Assembly: GCA_910585165.1 (NCBI GenBank)
Contig: CAJUBX010000077.1
Span: 1-10,678 of the forward strand
From: an uncultured Oscillibacter sp.
Lineage (GTDB): Bacteria; Bacillota; Clostridia; Oscillospirales; Oscillospiraceae
Direction of reading: 5' to 3'
DNA: 10,678 nucleotides
Shown: positions 1 to 5,284 of the stretch, piece after piece
How positions within the stretch are numbered: position 1 is the first letter of the stretch
How the letters are laid out: each line of letters starts with the position of its first letter
Made by a program: the position numbers and the translations under genes
Notes under the pieces: generated by a model
Seen by the model: the letters and a program-made list of their open reading frames with translations, nothing else
Told to the model about the DNA's origin: nothing
Database searches by the model: none

Positions 1-2
1 TG

Positions 3-56
3 ACCTTTGAGCCGTACAATGAGGCGGAGGGTTTCTGGAAGGCCGTATACCGCTAG
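3..56 (+). CDS. C-terminal 17 codons of an unidentified protein (5' cut by window edge)
   Basis: Frame 3 is open from the window start and ends at TAG (54-56), giving TFEPYNEAEGFWKAVYR. The codons look like normal coding sequence for this genome, and the aromatic and acidic mix looks like a true C-terminus rather than noise. I do not recognise the family. The stop sits tail to tail with the ardA remnant on the other strand, so it is probably cargo of the same integrative element. With only 17 residues visible, both the reality of the gene and its identity are uncertain. Confidence 0.45.
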   Translation, partial: TFEPYNEAEGFWKAVYR

Positions 57-451
57 GCGGCCATTTGCTCCCGGATCGGCACCTTGGGCATGGAAAATAC
101 CCGCTGCTCGGCGGGTATATCCTCGATCCCGTTGTAACGCTCGATAAAGCTGCCATGATAGGAGAACACATACCCGCCGGGGGCGAAGTGTCCGCCCTCG
201 TTGATACGGGCGTCTCGCCCGTATGCCTCGTAGTCGATGTAGTCGATCAGGTGCTCCGGGACCTGGATCGCGTCAAGCTCCTGGATATACATTCGCCCCA
301 GGGCCTCCTCGCTGTCAATTTCAGGATAAAACCCGTAATTGTCCAGGTTGTGGGCCAGATTGATCAGGTCCTTGACGCTGCCCGTGTACTCGCCGCTGTC
401 CATGGCGGCCTCAAATTTCTCCAGCTCGTCCGGGGACAGCTCCGACAGCAC
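53..451 (-). pseudogene. ardA: ArdA-like antirestriction protein, N-terminal part missing
   Basis: ArdA proteins mimic B-form DNA with acidic residues and inhibit type I restriction enzymes; Firmicute conjugative elements carry them to protect incoming DNA. The 132 residues here match the C-terminal part of that family as I know it: an acidic helix-rich stretch (LSPDELEKFEAAMDSGEYTG), then DLINLAHNLDNYGFYP, then VPEHLIDYIDYEAYGRDA, ending in the IPAEQRVF region. Family members are usually about 165 residues or more, and the N-terminal domain is absent here. The only start is a GTG at 451 without a ribosome binding site, and the frame closes at a TGA (472-470) just upstream. I infer deletion of the 5' part at the edge of a mobile element. 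The product would probably not be functional, although a short expressed fragment cannot be excluded. Confidence 0.75.
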
Positions 452-458
452 ACAGTAC

Positions 459-487
459 TTGCTTTTTTCTCATCCGGAGGGTATTCT
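459..487 (+). promoter_or_regulatory. Weak candidate promoter for the NifX-like gene
   Basis: TTGCTT (459-464) and TATTCT (482-487) are separated by exactly 17 bases, 65 bases ahead of the ATG at 552. The match to sigma-A consensus is modest (3/6 and 4/6). It lies next to the ardA junction, so the element scar may have remodelled the upstream region of this gene. No better pair was found in 452-551. Confidence 0.28.
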
Positions 488-551
488 ATCCATAGGCGGC
501 GGAAGCTCGGTCCTGGGCCTCTGCCCCAAACGGCGAAAAAGGAGAATCGTT

Positions 552-956
552 ATGAGAATCGCAGTACCTTATGAGAACGGCCAGGTGTTCCAGCACTTTG
601 GGCATACCAGCCGGATGAAGATTTACGACGCAGAGGATGGCCGGATTGCCGGGGAGCAGATTGCCGATACCACCGGCAGCGGACACGGCGCGCTGGCGGG
701 CTTCCTCTCGGAACGGAAGGTGGACGTACTGATTTGCGGCGGCATCGGCGGCGGAGCCCAGGAGGCTCTGGCCCGGTCCGGAATCAAGCTTTACGGCGGC
801 GTGACCGGAGAGGCGGACGAAGCGGTGCGGGCGTTCCTGGAAGGAAAGCTGGCCTACAACCCCGATATCCGCTGCGATCACCACGGGCACGAGCATCATG
901 AACACTGCGGAGAGGATAAGAACGGCTGCGCCGGAAGCGGCCATTGCGGCGGCTGA
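552..956 (+). CDS. NifX/NafY-type dinitrogenase FeMo-cofactor domain protein with metal-binding tail
   Basis: This 134-residue protein belongs to the Nitro_FeMo-Co family (the fold of NifX, NafY and the NifB C-terminus). The core (1-105) starts MRIAVPYENG, has QHFGHTSRMKIYD, and carries the family's GSGHGALAGFL (42-52) and ICGGIGGGAQEAL (61-73) segments. The tail (108-134) holds four Cys (108, 119, 126, 132) and seven His, a likely metal-binding site. No nitrogenase genes are visible. In Clostridia, stand-alone members of this family are common and are thought to handle iron-sulfur or other metal cargo; the exact role is unknown. The start at ATG 552 is supported by AAGGAG (539-544) seven bases upstream and by alignment with the family N-terminus; an in-frame extension back to 339 lacks both. 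It appears monocistronic and ends at a strong terminator. Confidence 0.85.
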   Translation: MRIAVPYENGQVFQHFGHTSRMKIYDAEDGRIAGEQIADTTGSGHGALAGFLSERKVDVLICGGIGGGAQEALARSGIKLYGGVTGEADEAVRAFLEGKLAYNPDIRCDHHGHEHHEHCGEDKNGCAGSGHCGG

Positions 957-964
957 ACGGCCGA

Positions 965-1006
965 AAAAAAGGGACCTGCATGCAAAAGCATGCAGGTCCC
1001 TTTTTT
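965..1006. terminator. Bidirectional intrinsic terminator
   Basis: A perfect 13-bp stem (971-983 GGGACCTGCATGC with 988-1000) closes an AAAA loop. An A run (964-970) lies on the left and a T run (1001-1006) on the right, so the stem can extend and a U tract forms in either direction. It serves both the NifX-like gene from the left and the binding-protein gene, which ends at 1011, from the right. Confidence 0.93.
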
Positions 1007-1010
1007 ACAG

Positions 1011-2030
1011 TCAGTTGACTCCGGCAAGGTAGCCGTTGACGGTGTCGATGCGGGCCTGGGCATTCTCGGGAGAGATGACCTCAATGCCTGGGTCGATGAC
1101 GGCCTCGACCTCCTTGCCCTGGAGCTTTTCATAGGCGGTCTGGCAGGCCAGGTAGCCCATCTCATAGGGCTGCTGGGCGACGGACATGGTCAGAAGGCCA
1201 TCCAAAATGGCCTGGCAGGCGCCGGTGGAGCCGTCGAAGCCCAGGAAGATGGTGTTGTCAAAATTGGGGTTTCCGGAGCTGGAAGCGGCCCGGACCGCGC
1301 CCACGGCCATGTCGTCGTTGTTGGCGCAGACGATGGCAATTCCCTCCGGGTGAGTCTGGATGATGGCCTCCATACAGGTGACAGCCTGGTCCGCCACGGC
1401 GTTGGCGTACTGGATTTCGTCGGTGAGGAAGGTTCCGCCGTTTTCGTTGATTCCCGCCGTGTAGCCGTTCATGCGGGCGGTGTTGGTGGCGTCCCCCTTG
1501 ACCCCGGCGATTTCAATACACTGGATGGTTTCCCACCCGGCGGCTTTGGCGGCCTTGACCGCCTCCGAAGCGCCCAGCTTGGCGGCCGCCTCGTTGCCGG
1601 TGCCGATGAAGGAGACGATTTCCGGCGCGTCGATGTTGGTGTCCAGGGCGAAGACCGGCCGGGTTTCTCCGGCAATGAGGGTGGCGGCGGTTTCCGACTG
1701 GAGGGGCGCGATGATGATGGCGTCCACCTCGCTGTTGTTCAGGGAGGTCTCGATCATATTTTGCTGGTCGTCGTAGGAGGTTTCGTTGGCGGGGCCGGTG
1801 ATGTCGATGACGACGTCGGGGTGTTCCGACTCGAACTTCCGGCATCCGGCCATGATGAGCTGCCAATGCTCAGAGGCGGTGGTTTTCAGGATGACATTGA
1901 TTTTCAGCGCTCCGTCCTTGTCCCCGGAGGAAGCGCCGTCCCCGGTGGAGGAGGAGCCGTCCCCGCCGCAGGCGCAGAGGGAGAGAAGCAGGAGGGCGGC
2001 GGCAGCCAAGGAAATAACGCGCTTTTTCAT
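1011..2030 (-). CDS. Sugar ABC transporter substrate-binding lipoprotein (RbsB-like, type I periplasmic fold)
   Basis: This 339-residue protein begins MKKR, then a hydrophobic stretch (5-18), then the lipobox LCAC with the lipidated Cys at 21, followed by a Gly/Ser/Asp-rich linker to about 42. From about 43 the mature domain reads as a type I periplasmic binding protein: KINVILKTTASEHWQLIMAG, VDAIIIAPLQS, VFALDTNID, CIEIAGVKGDATNTARMNGY, IVCANNDDMAVGAVRA, FLGFDGS. This is the RbsB/sugar-binding-like group, which binds a sugar or polyol outside the membrane. The start is ATG 2030 with GGAAAGAGG (2048-2040) nine bases upstream. It is the last gene of the operon, 48 bases after iolG, and is followed by a terminator. 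No permease or ATPase gene is adjacent. From its partners the ligand may be an inositol, but this is an inference. Confidence 0.9.
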   Translation of the reverse strand: MKKRVISLAAAALLLLSLCACGGDGSSSTGDGASSGDKDGALKINVILKTTASEHWQLIMAGCRKFESEHPDVVIDITGPANETSYDDQQNMIETSLNNSEVDAIIIAPLQSETAATLIAGETRPVFALDTNIDAPEIVSFIGTGNEAAAKLGASEAVKAAKAAGWETIQCIEIAGVKGDATNTARMNGYTAGINENGGTFLTDEIQYANAVADQAVTCMEAIIQTHPEGIAIVCANNDDMAVGAVRAASSSGNPNFDNTIFLGFDGSTGACQAILDGLLTMSVAQQPYEMGYLACQTAYEKLQGKEVEAVIDPGIEVISPENAQARIDTVNGYLAGVN

Positions 2031-2078
2031 AGAAAAATACCTCTTTCCATTATTTAAATGTTTGCGCGGGGAAGGGGC

Positions 2079-3098
2079 TTACTCCGTAATCTCGCTGAGC
2101 TTGACGGGTCGTCCCTCTTTCAGGGACTTGGTGGCGGCGGCGGCGATGAGGATGGGATAGAGGCCGTCCTCTCCCGTGACCTGGGTTTCCGTGCCGTTGA
2201 TGACGGCCTCGGCAAAGGCCCGCTGCTCGGCGGCGAAGGCCATGGTGTAGCGGTCCCACATGATCTTGTAACAGGCGCCGGAGACCGTTCCGTCCGCGCC
2301 GTAGAAGGTGGCGTTGTTGGGGGTGTCATTTTCGTCCATCACCGCACCCTCGGACCCGAAGACCTCCACCCGCTGGTCATAGCCGTAGACGGCCTTGCGG
2401 CTGTTGTCGATGACACCCATGGCCCCGTTGGCAAATTTCAGGCTCACCACGGCGGTGTCCACGTCCCCCGCCTCGCCGATGGCCGGGTCCACCAGCACGC
2501 CGCCGTAGGCGAAGACCTCGGTGACCTCGCTGCCCGCCAGGAACCGGGCCATGTCAAAATCGTGGACCATCATGTCGTAGAAGATGCCGCCGGAGACCTT
2601 CACGTAATCAATCGTGGGGGGCTCGGGGTCCCGGGAGCTGATCTTCACCAGATTCACCTTGCCGACCTTGCCTGCCCGGACGGCCTCATAGACGGCCCGG
2701 TGGTTGTGGTCGAAGCGGCGGTTGAAGCCCACCTGGAGCTTCACCCCGGCCTTCTTGGCCTCGGCGATGACCTCCCGCACCCGGTCGATGCGGTAGTCCA
2801 CGGGCTTCTCCACAAACACGTCCTTCCCGGCCCGGGCCACCTTGATGGCGTACTCCGCGTGAAGGTCCGTGGGGGAGCAGACCACCACGGCCTTGATCTC
2901 GGGGTCGTTCAGAATGATGTCCGCGTCCTTGACGATGTTAGGGATGCGGAGGCGCTGGAGAAACTCCACGGTCTCCTCGCTCATGTAAGGGTCGGCGATG
3001 GTCTTGATCTCCATCTCGGGGACGAATTTCGCGATGTTCTCCGCGTGGACCCGGCCGATGCGGCCCGCGCCGATGATGCCGATTTTGATGGTTTTCAT
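2079..3098 (-). CDS. iolG: Inositol 2-dehydrogenase (Gfo/Idh/MocA family, IolG type)
   Basis: It oxidises myo-inositol (or a related inositol) at C2 to the 2-keto form with NAD+, the first step of inositol breakdown, in the cytoplasm. The protein has 339 residues, normal for IolG. The Rossmann motif GAGRIG is at 10-15, CSPTDLHAEYA at 74-84, and the family EKP motif at 97-99 (Lys98 catalytic). The catalytic Asp175 and His179 lie in FYDMMVHDFDMARFL. The stretches AYGGVLVDPAIGEAGDVDTA, VYGYDQRVEVFGS and DENDTPN are characteristic of IolG in my memory of the family. The chosen ATG at 3098 has GGGAG seven bases upstream; an ATG at 3119 directly abutting the previous stop has no such site. It is the middle gene of the operon. 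A different inositol isomer or another polyol as substrate remains possible. Confidence 0.87.
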   Translation of the reverse strand: MKTIKIGIIGAGRIGRVHAENIAKFVPEMEIKTIADPYMSEETVEFLQRLRIPNIVKDADIILNDPEIKAVVVCSPTDLHAEYAIKVARAGKDVFVEKPVDYRIDRVREVIAEAKKAGVKLQVGFNRRFDHNHRAVYEAVRAGKVGKVNLVKISSRDPEPPTIDYVKVSGGIFYDMMVHDFDMARFLAGSEVTEVFAYGGVLVDPAIGEAGDVDTAVVSLKFANGAMGVIDNSRKAVYGYDQRVEVFGSEGAVMDENDTPNNATFYGADGTVSGACYKIMWDRYTMAFAAEQRAFAEAVINGTETQVTGEDGLYPILIAAAATKSLKEGRPVKLSEITE

Positions 3099-3119
3099 AG
3101 CAGTTCTCCCTTTCCTCAT

Positions 3120-3905
3120 TTAAAGTTTCACAATGGCTTTTACCGCCTCGGCGGTGGTGGTTTTCGGAATCAGCTCGAAGCCAACGAGTCCGGTATACCC
3201 AGTCTCCTCCAGGCAGGCGAATACGCCCGCGTAGTTGATTTCGCCGGTGCCGGGCTCGTGGCGGCCCGGGGCGTCCGCCACGTGGATGTGGCCGAACTGG
3301 TCCCCATAGGCCCGGATATTGTCGCAGAGGCTGCCCTCGTTGAGCTGCATGTGGTAGGCGTCATAGAGCACCTTGAGCTTGGGGGAGCCGATGAGCCGGG
3401 TCAGCTCCGCCGCCATGCGGGTGGTCTGGAGGAAGTTGCCCGCGTGGTCCGTGGTGACGTTCAGGGGCTCCAGGTTCATGGCAACGCCGCTTTCCCCGGC
3501 GATTTTTGCGCACTCTTTCAGGGTGTCGAACATGGCGCAGAGCTTCACCGTATCGCTGAGCTCCGGGTAAGAATTGATGACCACGCCGCCGTCCCCCAGG
3601 CCGTTGGAGTGGATGGTGACGGACCTGGCCCCCACCTTCTTCGCCGCCTCTACAGACCGGCGGAGGAAGGCCAGATACGCCTCCCGCTGCTCCGGGTCGA
3701 TGAGGGACAGCTCCGCGTCGCCGTTGAAGCCGGCAATGCCGATTCCGGCTTTCTCCGCCGCCGCCTTCACCGCGTCCAGGTCCTTGTCCGTCCAGCTCCA
3801 GAACTCCACGAAGTCGAAGCCGTCGTCCTTCGCCGCCTGGAACCGCTCCAGGAAGGGGAGCTCGCTGTACATGGGCTCGATGCAGGCCGATTTCAGAAAG
3901 GTCAT
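3120..3905 (-). CDS. Hydroxypyruvate-isomerase-like sugar isomerase (TIM-barrel, AP-endonuclease-2 family)
   Basis: This 261-residue TIM barrel resembles hydroxypyruvate isomerase (Hyi) and related ketose isomerases/epimerases, which use a divalent metal. Visible landmarks are ELPFLERFQAAKDDGFDFVEFW (15-36), VTIHSNG (96-102), metal-ligand candidates Glu146 in MNLEPLN, Asp182 and His185 in LYDAYHMQ, His208 in HIHVADAPGRHEPGTGEINY, and Glu244. The PGRHEPGTGEINY block is the Hyi signature. In an operon with iolG the substrate may instead be a keto-inositol or another inositol-derived sugar, with the role of IolI or IolE; the sequence does not decide this. The start at ATG 3905 has AGGAGGA six bases upstream. 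An open extension to 4022 would run through the promoter and is rejected. It is the first gene of the operon, and its stop is 21 bases before iolG. Confidence 0.85.
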   Translation of the reverse strand: MTFLKSACIEPMYSELPFLERFQAAKDDGFDFVEFWSWTDKDLDAVKAAAEKAGIGIAGFNGDAELSLIDPEQREAYLAFLRRSVEAAKKVGARSVTIHSNGLGDGGVVINSYPELSDTVKLCAMFDTLKECAKIAGESGVAMNLEPLNVTTDHAGNFLQTTRMAAELTRLIGSPKLKVLYDAYHMQLNEGSLCDNIRAYGDQFGHIHVADAPGRHEPGTGEINYAGVFACLEETGYTGLVGFELIPKTTTAEAVKAIVKL

Positions 3906-3921
3906 ATCGCATCCTCCTATA

Positions 3922-3957
3922 TGTGCTTTATTGTGTGCTTTAATTTGTGTGTCTTTA
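3922..3957 (-). repeat. Three tandem direct repeats in the leader of the inositol operon
   Basis: On the + strand TGTGCTTTA (3922-3930), TGTGTGCTTTA (3932-3942) and TGTGTGTCTTTA (3946-3957) repeat in the same orientation, with CTTTA blocks 12 and 15 bases apart. They lie just downstream of the predicted transcription start of the minus-strand operon and ahead of its ribosome binding site. Their position suggests protein-binding sites, but no regulator can be assigned from sequence alone. Confidence 0.55.
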
Positions 3958-3963
3958 CACACA
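3946..3963. promoter_or_regulatory. Candidate operator palindrome at the inositol operon start site
   Basis: TGTGTGT (3946-3952) and ACACACA (3957-3963) form perfect 7-bp arms around CTTT. The palindrome begins at the last base of the -10 box and is centred on the expected +1 (about 3956), a classical repressor position. LacI-family sites usually have a central CG, which is lacking here, so assignment to the adjacent LacI-type regulator is tentative. Confidence 0.55.
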
Positions 3964-3991
3964 TTATGGCAAACTACTCCAGTCCTGTCAA
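3963..3991 (-). promoter_or_regulatory. Sigma-A promoter of the hyi-like/iolG/binding-protein operon
   Basis: On the minus strand, TTGACA (3991-3986, perfect -35) is followed by 17 bases and CATAAT (3968-3963, 5/6 -10). The predicted transcription start is near 3956, giving a leader of about 50 bases to the ATG at 3905. Confidence 0.85.
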
Positions 3992-4061
3992 CCCCTTTTT
4001 TGATTTTGGGGCTGAATTGCAAGGAAATCGGCGGTTTTTACAAAAGCGGAGAAAATTTCTT

Positions 4062-4090
4062 TTGCAAATCCACAAGAGCTGTGCTATCAT
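4062..4090 (+). promoter_or_regulatory. Sigma-A promoter of the LacI-family regulator gene
   Basis: TTGCAA (4062-4067), a 17-base spacer and TATCAT (4085-4090) lie 44 bases before the ATG at 4135. The predicted start is around 4097. The -35 box sits inside the short palindrome TTTGCAAA (4061-4068). It is divergent from the operon promoter, with about 70 bases between the two -35 boxes. Confidence 0.75.
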
Positions 4091-4105
4091 AAATGCATCA
4101 TAAAC

Positions 4106-4118
4106 TGTGCGGTGCACA
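4106..4118. promoter_or_regulatory. Inverted repeat in the leader of the regulator gene, possible autoregulatory site
   Basis: TGTGC (4106-4110) and GCACA (4114-4118) flank GGT, just downstream of the predicted +1 and just before the CGGAGGG ribosome binding site (4122-4128). The TGTG/CACA ends resemble those of the palindrome at 3946-3963. The arms are short, so chance is a real alternative. Confidence 0.4.
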
Positions 4119-4134
4119 TATCGGAGGGACAAAG

Positions 4135-5187
4135 ATGGGAAAGCGGGCGACGATTCAAACGGTGGCGGCGCTGGCGGGGGTCTCCCGGGGGACGGTGGAC
4201 CGGGTGCTGAACAACCGCTCTTATGTGCGGGCGGACGTTCGGGAACGGGTGCTGGCCGCCATCGCGGAAACGGGATATGTCTCCCCCCGGGAGGCCCATG
4301 CCCGGCAGATGGCCGCCTCTTTGGAGACGCTGAAGCTGGGTGTGCTTCTGCCCAGTGAGGAGGGACAGTTCCGGGCGGATATCCTGCGGGGCGTGGACAG
4401 CGTACGGGAGGAGCTGGCCGCCGGAAGGGTGCGGGTGCTGGTCCGCCACTGCGAGACGGACATCCCCCAGGAGGCCCTGGCCCTGCTGAACGAGCTGGAG
4501 GCAGAGGGCTGCCGGGGCCTGGCCATCTGCTCGCTGAACGACCGCCTGGTTCAGCAGCGGGTGCGGGAGCTGACGGAGGGAGGAATTCCCTGCATCACGT
4601 TTAACTCGGACCTTCCGCAGAGCGGGCGGCTGTGCTTTGTGGGCCAGGATATCCGCCGGGCCGGGCGGGTGGCGGCGGAGCTGATGAGCAAGTGCGTCTC
4701 CCGGGACGGCCTGGTGCTGGCGGCGGTGGGCAATTTGAAGTTCGACGGGCACCGCCAGCGGCTGGGCGGCTTTCAAGAGCGCATGGCGGAGCTGGGCTTC
4801 GGCCCGGAGCGGATACTGGTGGCCGAGACCTTCAACGACTATGGAACGACGGTTTCTGTGGTGGGGGAGGCAATTGCGGCGCACCCGGACCTTCAGGGCG
4901 TTTACATGGCGAACCTCAATGTGTCCGGCTGCGCGGAGGCGGTTCGGGCGGCGGGCCGGAAGGGAGAAATCCGGGTGGTCTGCCACGACATCAACGAGGG
5001 CATCCGGCGGCTGCTGCTGGACGGCGGCGTGGACTTCACCATACCCCAGGACATGGTCCAGCAGGGGGCCCTGCCGCTGCTGCTGCTGCGGGATTTGCTG
5101 CGGAAGGGTATCCCGCCGGACCCCGCCAGGGCCCAGGGGCGCATCGACGTGCTCTGCGCCGAGAATATCATAGGCTGCGGATTTTGA
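4135..5187 (+). CDS. LacI-family transcriptional regulator with sugar-binding-protein-like effector domain
   Basis: This is a 350-residue DNA-binding protein. The N-terminal helix-turn-helix (about 4-26) reads RATIQTVAALAGVSRGTVDRVLN, followed by the hinge-region helices to about 57. The effector domain starts near KLGVLLP (about 66) and belongs to the type I periplasmic-binding fold: DILRGVDSVREEL, CRGLAICSLND, GIPCITFNSDLP, FVGQDIRRAGRVAAELM, GHRQRLGGFQERMAELG, VYMANLNVSGCAEAV, VCHDINEG. The ligand is unknown. The divergent position next to the iolG operon suggests that it senses inositol or its keto-derivative and represses that operon. ATG 4135 is chosen because CGGAGGG (4122-4128) lies six bases upstream and the family N-terminus starts there; the in-frame ATG at 4093 falls upstream of the predicted transcription start. 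Confidence 0.9.
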   Translation: MGKRATIQTVAALAGVSRGTVDRVLNNRSYVRADVRERVLAAIAETGYVSPREAHARQMAASLETLKLGVLLPSEEGQFRADILRGVDSVREELAAGRVRVLVRHCETDIPQEALALLNELEAEGCRGLAICSLNDRLVQQRVRELTEGGIPCITFNSDLPQSGRLCFVGQDIRRAGRVAAELMSKCVSRDGLVLAAVGNLKFDGHRQRLGGFQERMAELGFGPERILVAETFNDYGTTVSVVGEAIAAHPDLQGVYMANLNVSGCAEAVRAAGRKGEIRVVCHDINEGIRRLLLDGGVDFTIPQDMVQQGALPLLLLRDLLRKGIPPDPARAQGRIDVLCAENIIGCGF

Positions 5188-5225
5188 GGGCCGAAGGCGG
5201 CCTCCCGGCGGCGGCAAAGCAAAAT

Positions 5226-5263
5226 GGGCCGGAGCCCGGCATGGATATGCCGGGCTCCGGCCC
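5226..5263. terminator. Hairpin terminator between the convergent regulator and flotillin genes
   Basis: A perfect 17-bp GC-rich stem (5226-5242 with 5247-5263) closes a GGAT loop. Only the minus-strand side is followed by a T-rich run (ATTTTGCTTT), so it works best for the flotillin gene ending at 5285. It would also slow or block readthrough from the LacI-type gene. Confidence 0.8.
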
Positions 5264-5284
5264 GCTTACCTGTATGAAAGGCGC

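Larger units (their letters stand above)
1..455. mobile_element. Edge of a decayed integrative/conjugative element
   Basis: The ardA remnant and the convergent unidentified gene look like conjugative-element cargo, while everything from about 460 rightwards looks like chromosomal housekeeping and catabolic genes. The right limit is set by where ArdA homology stops, at about codon 1 of the remnant (448-460). No integrase, transposase or att-like direct repeat is visible inside the window, so the boundary is approximate and the type of element is an inference from the ardA gene. Confidence 0.45.

Noticed and set aside
990..2057. A 355-codon open frame on the + strand opposite the binding-protein gene
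   Set aside because: Starts inside the terminator hairpin, is Gly/Asp/Val-rich and lacks a ribosome binding site.
3906..4022. A 39-residue N-terminal extension of the isomerase
   Set aside because: It would begin upstream of the -35 box and cross the whole promoter; ATG 3905 has an AGGAGGA site and matches the family start.
2058..4103. A long open frame of 681 codons on the + strand opposite iolG and the isomerase gene
   Set aside because: It runs antisense to two well-supported genes, has no ribosome binding site, and its translation is a His/Val/Leu/Gly-rich string without family resemblance. Such frames are common opposite GC-rich genes.
4087..5217. A 376-codon open frame on the minus strand opposite the LacI-family gene
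   Set aside because: Shadow of the regulator gene: Pro/Arg/Gln/His-rich, no start signal, no recognisable domain.
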